Assembly: GCA_025057995.1 (NCBI GenBank)
Contig: JANXEW010000010.1
Span: 1-39,410, forward strand
DNA: 39,410 bases
Source: Thermofilaceae archaeon
GTDB taxonomy: Archaea > Thermoproteota > Thermoprotei > Thermofilales > Thermofilaceae
Direction of reading: 5' to 3'
The notes below the pieces were generated by a model. It saw only the letters and a list, made by a program, of their open reading frames with translations. It made no database searches and was not told the origin of the DNA. Shown here in pieces: positions 23,740-30,635 of the stretch (within the stretch, counting starts at the first letter, position 1; the number at the start of each line of letters is the position of its first letter). A program made the position numbers and the translations under genes.

Positions 23740-23802
23740 AGCATAGAAGAATGCATAGAAGAACATAAGTTTAAGTGTTTTCCTCTCCAATTGTCGGTAT
23801 CA
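23740..23802. promoter_or_regulatory. Symmetric bidirectional promoter
   Basis: The 63-bp spacer contains the sequence AAGTTTAAGT (23767-23776), which also reads as the TATA-like ACTTAAACTT on the other strand. Its centre is about 31-32 nt from both start codons (ATG 23803 on the plus strand and ATG 23739 on the minus strand), so one TBP site may serve two leaderless genes in opposite directions. No ribosome-binding site is apparent before either ATG. Confidence 0.55.
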
Positions 23803-24624
23803 ATGCCATGGATCGGTATATCCGAGGCTGCGGATAAAGATAAGGTCCAAGAAGTTCTGGAGAACTTGGGAATACGTATTACCAAGGCAATGGGTATTAT
23901 AGAGTTAAAAACTTCGAGAGGGTGGCTAAAGTTCACGCTATACGAAGTGGATGGAGATACCGGATATGCTGTAAGATATTTGGCTACATACACGGGTGAG
24001 CCAGTTCTCGAAAGTGGTCCTCACCTTGTACTTGGTGAGACAAGTGCCCGTTTATGGGACGAAGGGGCAAGAGTGGTTTTCCCAGATGGTGAGAGCGAGG
24101 TATTAGCCGTTTTCACATACGATGGGTTCCTAGATGTAAGGATGCCGTCACCAAATACCAGGGGGTTAAAGGCCACTATGGTTCTTGGTGGTAAAACTTA
24201 TGAGTTACCTTTAAAAATGTCTGATTTGCTTGAAATATATAGATTAGGTCAAAAAGCTATTGAAAAATTAGAGAAAGCGGCTTCTGTATATGGCTTGGAA
24301 AAAATAGTAGATAAAGAAGCTTTAAACGAATTGAAGCGTCGCAGTGTGGAAACACGAGTAGAAGTCGATTACGAAGGTGGGTTTGTGCTGGTACAGGAAG
24401 GCACTAAAGCCAGGGTGGTTTCGATAAGGGATTATTTTGTCAGTCTAATATATGGCCTGAAGTATGAAAAAATTAAAGAATTATTAGAGAACGCTCCAGA
24501 ACGGGTAAAAAAAGAATTATTTTTAACTCTAAAAGAAGAATATGAAGAGTGTAAATCTATAGGCGATGAAAAGACTCTGAAGATTCTCTCTGATATAATG
24601 GCTAAGCTTGGATTACAAGTATGA
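23803..24624 (+). CDS. Conserved-looking hypothetical protein, function unknown
   Basis: A 273-residue soluble protein that I do not recognise. Residues 1-130 look beta-rich (WLKFTLYEVDGDTGYAV, YLATYTGEPVLES, ARVVFPDGESEVLAVFTYDGFLDVRMPSP), followed by a helical stretch (SDLLEIYRLGQKAIEKLEKAASV) and a very charged C-terminal helical region (EKIKELLENAPERVKKEL). There are no cysteine clusters, Walker motifs or membrane segments. ATG 23803 is preferred over TTG 23791 because of the TATA spacing. It converges with the VWA gene and diverges from the AmrS-like gene, so it does not share an operon with either. Codon usage resembles its neighbours, so it is most likely a real vertically inherited gene. 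Confidence 0.7.
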   Translation: MPWIGISEAADKDKVQEVLENLGIRITKAMGIIELKTSRGWLKFTLYEVDGDTGYAVRYLATYTGEPVLESGPHLVLGETSARLWDEGARVVFPDGESEVLAVFTYDGFLDVRMPSPNTRGLKATMVLGGKTYELPLKMSDLLEIYRLGQKAIEKLEKAASVYGLEKIVDKEALNELKRRSVETRVEVDYEGGFVLVQEGTKARVVSIRDYFVSLIYGLKYEKIKELLENAPERVKKELFLTLKEEYEECKSIGDEKTLKILSDIMAKLGLQV

Positions 24625-24659
24625 AATTTAACTCTACAAATTTTGGTAAAAATCAAGAG

Positions 24660-26372
24660 TTAGGTTGGTCTTGGTATTTTCGGGGTCTCTTCTATTGTCT
24701 CTGTTAGAACTAGATGTTTTAGCATAGAAGGATCACGTACTTTATAGAGCGTTAACCCATGCGCCTGGGCTACGGTCTCCACGCTCCTTGGATACCTCCA
24801 CCCCTCGACGTGAAAAACGACTACCTTATGCCCCTTTGAAGCAATATTTTCGAGAAATCTTACAGCTTCCCTTAGATTTTGCCAACCGCAGTCGGTCACT
24901 AGTATTACTATCCCCTTTTCATCACTTTCGAGTTCCTTTAATCTTTCAGATATCCCTGAGAGCGGCAAGATAGTTAGTTCTCCTTGTAAAATGGCTAGCA
25001 CCAACTCTTTCCTTAAGTCGAGCTCGTCCCATCCTACTGAAACATACCTAGTGGAGAAATTTATTACGGATACTTTACCACCCGCTCGTTTTGCACTAAG
25101 GTAAGCTGTGAAGGCAGCAATCGTAGCTTCGTCGATTACGGATACCATACTCCTACTCGTATCAAGTACTATCAAAACTGAAGGAGCTTTCTCCTCTACT
25201 AAGACCTCGCCGGAGGGGGACGGCATGTTGATACCTTTAAGGGTAGTCTCCTCCGGTATGAGTGGTCCTTCTTCAAATGTGGCTTCAAGATCTAGCTCTT
25301 CCAAATCATCTTCTACTGTCCATAGGTCAGTGTACGCGTACACTGCCCAGGTCCCACTTCTCCGCTTGCCTCCACTGTATGTTATCATGAACTCTTCAGC
25401 CTTAGCTCTGTACCAAAGGGATTTCCACATTAACTCATCCAATCCACCCAGAATCTTCGCTAGGGGCTTAGATAAACGAGATGGAAGTTCCGGTTCTTCC
25501 CCTTCTTCCCGAGGACGAGGAGTAGTTAAAGATTGAATTTTTTCATCTACTCCTTTTTCATCACTACGTGCACGCATTTGCCTTAAAACTTCCTTCAGCT
25601 CTTTTTCTGCCCCTTTTAGATTTAAACGTTCTTTTAACCAATGCCGGTAAAGTTCTCTAGCCTCCTCTTTGCTTAATCCGCTCATGGCCTTTCTAGCCTC
25701 AGCAGAAAAATCGGCTTCAAGATCCTCTGAAAGAGGGATTCCTTCACCAGCAGTTTGGTTTAGTTTCTTCACTAACTCTAAGAATTGAAGTCTCTTTAAA
25801 ATAGATGCTATGAATTTAACTTTTGAAATCCATGATCTAGGACTCAAAACGACTTCTGCTATAAGTGAACCGTAGAATATTATATCCCTATCGATATTAT
25901 GTTTTTTCATGAAATCCTTATAGAAGTGAGTATAAGCAGCGTATCTAACAGCGTCCAGAGCCTTAGGCTTGGACGCAAATTCGTCAACCAAATGAAGCGG
26001 TGCATTCATGTATTTAAGAGGTAGGTAGAACAAATCTATCTGAAGGTCAGCGAATAAGCGAACCGCATTGTGAGAATGTGCCCAACTCTTGGTCTCATCA
26101 TAAGCTGCCCTTGCCAGAGTCTGAACAGTTCGAAGATTGTAGGGACAGTAATGCAGATGGGCTAGATTATGCCTGAAGTACCATAGTATAATCGGACCCC
26201 CCTCAGGGTCATAAAGCAAACGGCTAGGTACTTTAATGTGAAATGAACCTTCTTGAACTTTAACCTGTAAAACACCTTCCCCTACATCTATGTTCACTGA
26301 AGCCGGTTCAATGAACATTTCAGACCTCGCTCTATCAAAGAGTCTCTTGACTTCATCAACTTGAAGCGGCAT
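24660..26372 (-). CDS. VWA-domain protein with degenerate metallopeptidase-like N-terminus (MoxR partner)
   Basis: A 570-residue protein with three parts. Residues about 55-125 resemble the peptidase-like module of VWA/DUF2201-type proteins, ILWYFRHNLAHLHYCPYN followed by NAVRLFADLQIDLFYL, but the expected HExxH is HNLAH, so the catalytic glutamate is missing. Residues about 200-330 are charged and helical. The C-terminal VWA domain (about 400-560) has an intact metal-ion site DTSRS (in VLIVLDTSRSMVS) and VTDCG. MoxR AAA+ ATPases with VWA partners often act as chaperone-like remodelling pairs. The start ATG overlaps the end of the MoxR gene by 17 nt, so the two are coupled. The protein has no signal peptide. 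The target is unknown. Confidence 0.85.
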   Translation of the reverse strand: MPLQVDEVKRLFDRARSEMFIEPASVNIDVGEGVLQVKVQEGSFHIKVPSRLLYDPEGGPIILWYFRHNLAHLHYCPYNLRTVQTLARAAYDETKSWAHSHNAVRLFADLQIDLFYLPLKYMNAPLHLVDEFASKPKALDAVRYAAYTHFYKDFMKKHNIDRDIIFYGSLIAEVVLSPRSWISKVKFIASILKRLQFLELVKKLNQTAGEGIPLSEDLEADFSAEARKAMSGLSKEEARELYRHWLKERLNLKGAEKELKEVLRQMRARSDEKGVDEKIQSLTTPRPREEGEEPELPSRLSKPLAKILGGLDELMWKSLWYRAKAEEFMITYSGGKRRSGTWAVYAYTDLWTVEDDLEELDLEATFEEGPLIPEETTLKGINMPSPSGEVLVEEKAPSVLIVLDTSRSMVSVIDEATIAAFTAYLSAKRAGGKVSVINFSTRYVSVGWDELDLRKELVLAILQGELTILPLSGISERLKELESDEKGIVILVTDCGWQNLREAVRFLENIASKGHKVVVFHVEGWRYPRSVETVAQAHGLTLYKVRDPSMLKHLVLTETIEETPKIPRPT

Positions 26373-27570
26373 CAGGCATCAACCGGGCACGTAATGTTTC
26401 TTCGGGCCTTAGAAAACTCTTCTCCAGCCAACCCCCTTCAAGCTTCATAAGTTCCTCAGCAAACACCAAGTCTTCAACAGCTATTTCGCCAGCTAGCTTG
26501 TAAAGTTCCCTATTAAAGGATCTGTATAGGTTGTCAAGTATTGCCCATTGCTTCCTCGCGCGGCGTTCCTCATTTAATTCTCTTTGTCTTCTGAGTAATT
26601 TAATTAACTCCTCTTGACCTCTATCCTGTCTTACAAGTTCCAGCCTATGCGGAAATACATAGGCGGCGAGCTTATAGACATCATCCTCTGTCGCTTTTCC
26701 ATCAATCCAAGCTTTTGCCCGAAGCAAGCTGTGTAAGACCAGCGTAGCTCTCTCACTTGGTCCTTCTCGTATACTACTACAAACACCGTGTACAAAATGG
26801 CATCCTTCACAAAGGGCTGGAGGCTTTACACGGCTTACATCTCTCCCACGTATGCATGCTTGGAAATCTCTTACGAGAACATTAATTGTAGCTATTAGAT
26901 CAACGTCAACCTCTACCTCCTTAACTTCTTTCCTGATATCACTTAGTAGATCAAAGTCCATCACTTGAGGCATACTATCAATCAGTGATCCGTAGTCTTC
27001 TATCAACTTGTGAAGCCGGAATTTATCACTCAAAGTAAGTGAAGAGAGGTTAACACATATGTCAAACCTATCATAAAAAGGAGGGGGGTGAATGAAAGTT
27101 GTCGGATCTGCCGGGTTCTCGTTTGCGAAGAGAACAAAGTCACCTAAGTTGTACCGTTGACCATAAGCCCACACTTCTCCAAACTGAAGAAGATGATAAA
27201 TGTTCGAAGCCGTATAGGGGTTTAGTCTATTAGCCTCGTCAATACCCTTTCCTTTGGCTTTAACAAAAGCCGACCATATAACGTGCTCCACCCCCTCCCG
27301 CTCAAGAGAAGGGATGTGAAGTCTAGCGATGACTTCTCCTCTTTTGATCTCCGAGGCTCCAGATAACACTACATAGTCTTCTCCAAATATTCCTTTAAGG
27401 AATAAAAGCATAAGGGTGGACTTTCCTCTTCCCCTCGGCGCGCGAATAAGAGTTGTCGCTCTTTCATGAAACATGTTTAAAACTATTACTTTTACAACTT
27501 CATCATTGCCAACAAATCTACTCTTTATCTCATCCTCTAACTTTTTAGCGTAGAGCTGTAGACCTTTCAT
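26356..27570 (-). CDS. MoxR-type AAA+ ATPase with four-cysteine lid insertion
   Basis: AAA+ ATPase of the MoxR/RavA/chelatase branch. Motifs: Walker A APRGRGKST (residues 44-52), Walker B with DEANR (111-115), sensor 1 in LFANENPAD (148-154), arginine-finger region FYDRFD (165-170) and the lid sensor 2 with PSERA (271-275). Between the core and the lid are four cysteines (239, 254, 257, 264) in CIRG...LCEGCHFVHGVC, which look like a zinc or Fe-S site and are not part of the usual MoxR consensus. The C-terminal 100 residues are a charged helical extension. It lies 51 nt downstream of a small membrane-protein gene and overlaps the VWA gene. It most likely remodels a protein complex in concert with the VWA protein; the substrate is unknown. 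Confidence 0.88.
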   Translation of the reverse strand: MKGLQLYAKKLEDEIKSRFVGNDEVVKVIVLNMFHERATTLIRAPRGRGKSTLMLLFLKGIFGEDYVVLSGASEIKRGEVIARLHIPSLEREGVEHVIWSAFVKAKGKGIDEANRLNPYTASNIYHLLQFGEVWAYGQRYNLGDFVLFANENPADPTTFIHPPPFYDRFDICVNLSSLTLSDKFRLHKLIEDYGSLIDSMPQVMDFDLLSDIRKEVKEVEVDVDLIATINVLVRDFQACIRGRDVSRVKPPALCEGCHFVHGVCSSIREGPSERATLVLHSLLRAKAWIDGKATEDDVYKLAAYVFPHRLELVRQDRGQEELIKLLRRQRELNEERRARKQWAILDNLYRSFNRELYKLAGEIAVEDLVFAEELMKLEGGWLEKSFLRPEETLRARLMPDAASS

Positions 27571-27621
27571 ACTACCTACCTCTCCTCAACCATAGTTAAA
27601 ACTTTCCCCATTTCTTTGAGT

Positions 27622-27936
27622 TCAGTGAAGGAAACTTAAAATAAGCATAACTAAACTAGCAACCAGCAAAACTTCAAGAATTCTACTTTTCCATCGAAGA
27701 CGTTTTACTTCATTTTCTAGTTCATCCAGTCTATACCGCATCTCCCTTATGACCCCCTTTTCAACAAATACGTGCTCGCTAGGCTCTCCGCGTAGAAGCA
27801 GTAAATCGAGAAAATCTGTCGGTAAATGGTATCTCCTATCCCTTTGCTGTTCTTCTATTATAAATGTGGTTGACCCAATTTTTCTTGCTTTAACTTTGCC
27901 AGTTTCCCTCTTCAGGAACTCGCTAAATGGATCCAC
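27622..27936 (-). CDS. Small tail-anchored membrane protein heading the MoxR-VWA operon
   Basis: A 104-residue protein, not recognised. The first 65 residues are soluble and polar with a short strand pair (ARKIGSTTFIIEEQQ), then a coiled-coil-like helix (MRYRLDELENEVKRLRWK), and the last 20 residues form one hydrophobic segment, ILEVLLVASLVMLILSFLH, at the extreme C-terminus. This is the layout of a tail-anchored protein with the bulk in the cytoplasm. The start is GTG 27936, with an AGTATTTAAATTC box (27955-27966) about 24 nt upstream, so a leaderless message is likely. The MoxR ATPase follows in the same direction after 51 nt. A role anchoring the AAA+ pair to the membrane is inference from gene order. 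Confidence 0.65.
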   Translation of the reverse strand: MDPFSEFLKRETGKVKARKIGSTTFIIEEQQRDRRYHLPTDFLDLLLLRGEPSEHVFVEKGVIREMRYRLDELENEVKRLRWKSRILEVLLVASLVMLILSFLH

Positions 27937-27966
27937 AACCTTATCTTCAGCATGAATTTAAATACT

Positions 27967-28120
27967 TGGCTGATAAGCGTCAGATACTCAAGTGCACCTA
28001 TATTGGTTAAAATTTTCATATTTAATTTAAAAATAAATTTACTTAGTTGAATAAATAATTAAAATAATTATTAACTAATTAAATATATTTCTGGTAAAAT
28101 CTAAGAGCTACGCTTGGAAA
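27967..28120. other. Very AT-rich divergent intergenic segment
   Basis: Between the tail-anchored protein gene and carS. The centre (about 28016-28090) is almost entirely A and T, with runs of AATTAATT-like sequence and partial inverted symmetry. It probably holds the carS promoter and an easily melted region. No gene or clear operator was recognised. Confidence 0.35.
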
Positions 28121-28150
28121 CATTTTTACTGATATGAAAGAACACCTGTT

Positions 28151-28642
28151 GTGGAGCGTCTAGTGGCAATTGCATTGACATGCTATGTGGCAAACGCGAT
28201 GCCGGTTTTAGTAGCCAAGATCATAAAACATAGACACCCAATCGACTTCGGGCGTTACCTATCTAACGGACACAGAGTATTGGGAGACGGAAAAAGCATA
28301 GAAGGTTTTATTTCAGGTGTAATAGCGGGAGTTTGTGTTGGTTACTTAGCTGAACTGAAGGGAATCCTTATGATTACTGAGGCTTTTGTCTTATCTCTAG
28401 GTGCAATGACCGGCGATGTAATGGGTTCTTTTATAAAGAGGAGGATTGGGTTGAAAAGCGGCGACCCCGCCCCCCTCCTCGATCAACTGTGCTTCATACT
28501 GACTGCTCTGGCTTTTTATCAAGTAGTCTTCGGTGGAGTTGACTCGTTTACCTTTATTGTTTTGCTCGTCATCACGCCTCCTTTACACTTAGCCACCAAC
28601 TACCTGGCTTTTAAGCTGAGACTAAAAGATAAACCTTGGTAG
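28151..28642 (+). CDS. carS: CDP-archaeol synthase
   Basis: Integral membrane enzyme that activates 2,3-di-O-geranylgeranylglyceryl phosphate with CTP, giving the CDP-archaeol used by archaeal phospholipid head-group enzymes. The family (DUF46) signature is clear: the N-terminal NAMPVLVAKI segment, HPIDFGRYLSNGHRVLGDGKSIEGF, and GDVMGSFIKRRIGLKSGDPAPLLDQ, with about five hydrophobic helices. The length of 163 residues is typical. The start is GTG 28151; GTG 28163 is an alternative. It supplies the substrate for the CDP-alcohol phosphatidyltransferase at 3258. There is no operon partner: a separate promoter precedes the next gene. Confidence 0.93.
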   Translation: MERLVAIALTCYVANAMPVLVAKIIKHRHPIDFGRYLSNGHRVLGDGKSIEGFISGVIAGVCVGYLAELKGILMITEAFVLSLGAMTGDVMGSFIKRRIGLKSGDPAPLLDQLCFILTALAFYQVVFGGVDSFTFIVLLVITPPLHLATNYLAFKLRLKDKPW

Positions 28643-28721
28643 TGTGGAATAATAAAAATGAGACAGGGGTTGTATTCATAACGATTAAATATATATTCCG
28701 TTGATGAATTACATCGCCGAT

Positions 28722-29045
28722 ATGTCTGGCGAACTTCAAGTTTTCAGGACGACGCTTACACCGACTGTAAGGGGGGCTATTAGCAAGCTGCGTAGATGGT
28801 TTTATGCATCTCTTCACTCGAAGATTAAAGGCGATGCTAGAGAAATCTCAAAAGGGAACTGGACAAAGTTGGCGCAAATGCTCGTAGAGAAATCGAGTGA
28901 AAAGGGGGTATCCGATAAAGCAGGCCGAGTAATTCTTTATTATTATTTAAGAGATGGAGTTTTTACTCCTGTTAGAGCTGAAATAGAAATCTTTGAAATT
29001 AAACCTTTAGGAAAGATAGATATCACTTTTGCTTCTGAAACTTAG
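28722..29045 (+). CDS. Small hypothetical protein
   Basis: A soluble, basic protein of 107 residues that I do not recognise. It has an N-terminal strand (LQVFRTTLTPTVRG), a helix-rich middle (AISKLRRWFYASLHSKIKG, then WTKLAQMLVEKSSEKG) and a C-terminal strand pair (AEIEIFEIKPLGKIDITF). A strong TATA box TTAAATATATAT (28685-28696) lies about 31 nt before ATG 28722, which supports this start; upstream in-frame TTG 28701 and ATG 28704 are alternatives and would add seven or six residues. Its 3' end overlaps the convergent small membrane-protein gene by 23 nt. The good promoter and conserved-looking amphipathic pattern argue that it is real. Confidence 0.6.
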   Translation: MSGELQVFRTTLTPTVRGAISKLRRWFYASLHSKIKGDAREISKGNWTKLAQMLVEKSSEKGVSDKAGRVILYYYLRDGVFTPVRAEIEIFEIKPLGKIDITFASET

Positions 29046-29262
29046 ATAATACAACGTGTATTACTGCCATTATGTAGAGTGCAACTATGGCTATGATAGC
29101 GTTTGTTGTATATGCCTGAAGATCTCCTGAACAAATCCTCAATTCATAGCACGCTATTTGCGATAAACTGTAGACAGCTAGTATTAATAGCAATATTATG
29201 ATGGAACCGATAATTGCTCTGTTAACGCTAACTTTAACCACACGGATGGTCCTGGACAACAT
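29023..29262 (-). CDS. Small two-helix membrane protein
   Basis: A 79-residue protein with two hydrophobic segments, AIIGSIIILLLILAVYSL and AIIAIVALYIMAVIHVVL, separated by a short loop containing two cysteines (ACYELRICSGD) and bounded by basic ends. A disulfide or metal site in the loop is possible. The start may be TTG- or ATG-level at 29262 (MLSRTIRVVKV); GTG 29241 (MVKVSVNRAI) is a plausible leaderless alternative, because a minus-strand AAATATAAAA box lies at 29265-29275. Function unknown. It converges with the preceding hypothetical gene and diverges from the Yip1-like membrane protein. Confidence 0.55.
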   Translation of the reverse strand: MLSRTIRVVKVSVNRAIIGSIIILLLILAVYSLSQIACYELRICSGDLQAYTTNAIIAIVALYIMAVIHVVLSKFQKQK

Positions 29263-29307
29263 GTTTTATATTTTTGCTAATAGACGCTAGGAGTGGGGAG
29301 TAAGCTC

Positions 29308-30087
29308 TTGCAGACACGTGGTAGTATCAGCGAGATCGATGTGTTTAAGCGTGCCTTATTGGCAGGTGTTAGCCCCTTCAATACTTTTGCCGAAATAGTT
29401 AGAAAACCAGATACTTTCGGCCCCCTTCTTTGTATGGTCTTGTTAACAGTAGCGCATATTATAGGAAATAGCCTTATTTTGGCCAAAATTTTCATTTATA
29501 ATGCTAAAGGACAAATTATTACTCCAAATATAGTTGAGTCTGATAACAATTTGCGGGTAATTGCCGTGAACGCGACTGCCTTCAGAAAGGTAGGTCCCCC
29601 TACCGATGAACACTACGCGGTTTTGAATGTACTCGCTATAGGCTTCAGTATCCTCACGTGGATAAGCTGGAGTGTATCACTGTGGATTTCGCTTAAGTTA
29701 ATCGGCGGTTCCACAGAGATGCTGGGACTGGTTTCTGGTTACATACTTAGTGCAAAATTTTATGAGACTATCACGAAGACAACTCTTATCTCATTATTTT
29801 TAAGGAATATTAATAAAATAGAACTATTTATATCTCAAGATTTGCAAAAAGTAACTAATTTATTAAACTTAGCATCTATAGCTTTATCTCAATCAGATGT
29901 AGTTCAGAAAGTTCTCATGGCGCACACTGCTTTCTTCGTAGTGTGGAGCATAATAGTTTCTGTCGCCGCTATAGGTCAAGCGGGTTTCGTTACGACAAAA
30001 AAGGCAATAATAGGAGGTATCGTAGGATACTTAATATCATCTTTTCTTCAAAGCATGACTTTCTCGTTGTTAACTTTCATTTTTTAA
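29308..30087 (+). CDS. Multi-pass membrane protein, Yip1-like
   Basis: A 259-residue protein with about five hydrophobic segments: GPLLCMVLLTVAHIIGNSLI, VLAIGFSILTWISWSVSLWI, MLGLVSGYILSAKFYET, AHTAFFVVWSIIVSVAAIG and AIIGGIVGYLISSFLQ. The N-terminal PFNTFAEIVRKPD segment followed by membrane helices resembles the Yip1 domain family, found in archaea and eukaryotes. The start TTG 29308 follows GGGGAG by 7 nt, and a TTTTATATTTT box lies about 36 nt upstream; GTG 29293 is the other candidate. No functional partner is evident. Family placement is tentative, because membrane proteins of this kind are weakly conserved. Confidence 0.6.
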   Translation: MQTRGSISEIDVFKRALLAGVSPFNTFAEIVRKPDTFGPLLCMVLLTVAHIIGNSLILAKIFIYNAKGQIITPNIVESDNNLRVIAVNATAFRKVGPPTDEHYAVLNVLAIGFSILTWISWSVSLWISLKLIGGSTEMLGLVSGYILSAKFYETITKTTLISLFLRNINKIELFISQDLQKVTNLLNLASIALSQSDVVQKVLMAHTAFFVVWSIIVSVAAIGQAGFVTTKKAIIGGIVGYLISSFLQSMTFSLLTFIF

Positions 30088-30166
30088 TATTAGAAAAAGC
30101 ACGAGTTATAAGCATATCCAGTCACAGAAGTAAAGTTTTTTTAACAAGGTCTGTATATTAGAGGTG

Positions 30167-30634
30167 ATGTCTGGCAAGTCTAGAGTAGTATTAGATAATG
30201 TTGACAAAGGATTGCTCAGGATACTCCAAGACAATGCTAAAACACCTTACTCTAAAATATCGAGAGAGCTTGGAATCAGTGAAGCAACCGTTCATTTAAG
30301 AATAAGAAAACTAATTAAACAAGGTGTAGTTAAAAGGTTTCAAGCAATTTTAGATCCAGAGAAAATCGGAAAAGATGTAGTCGCAATTGTTGCCCTATCG
30401 GCAGATCCTAGAAAGTACGATGAAGTATTGGAGAAACTAAAAGCTATGCCGGATGTCTATGATATCTACGACGTAACCGGAGAATACTATACTATCTTAA
30501 AAATTCGAGTAGGAAGCAGGGAGGAGTTAACAACGGTTTTAGACGAAATAGGTCGAATCGAGGGTGTTGAATCAACCAGAACCATGTTCGTGCTACGGAT
30601 CGTTAAGGAAGAATCTAGATTAAAGATAGAGTAG
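30167..30634 (+). CDS. Lrp/AsnC family transcriptional regulator
   Basis: DNA-binding regulator with an N-terminal helix-turn-helix (residues about 8-58: VDKGLLRILQDNAKTPYSKISRELGI, given as family wording, then SEATVHLRIRKLIKQGVV) and a C-terminal RAM ligand-binding/oligomerisation domain (about 70-150) with DVYDIYDVTGEYYTILKI and the ESTRTMFVLRIVKE end. The length of 155 residues is typical. GTG 30164 directly precedes ATG 30167 and the GAGGTG upstream makes the ATG likely. The xpd gene begins 1 nt after its stop, so the two are probably cotranscribed, although a link between an amino-acid-type regulator and a helicase is not obvious. Confidence 0.92.
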   Translation: MSGKSRVVLDNVDKGLLRILQDNAKTPYSKISRELGISEATVHLRIRKLIKQGVVKRFQAILDPEKIGKDVVAIVALSADPRKYDEVLEKLKAMPDVYDIYDVTGEYYTILKIRVGSREELTTVLDEIGRIEGVESTRTMFVLRIVKEESRLKIE

Positions 30635-30635
30635 T

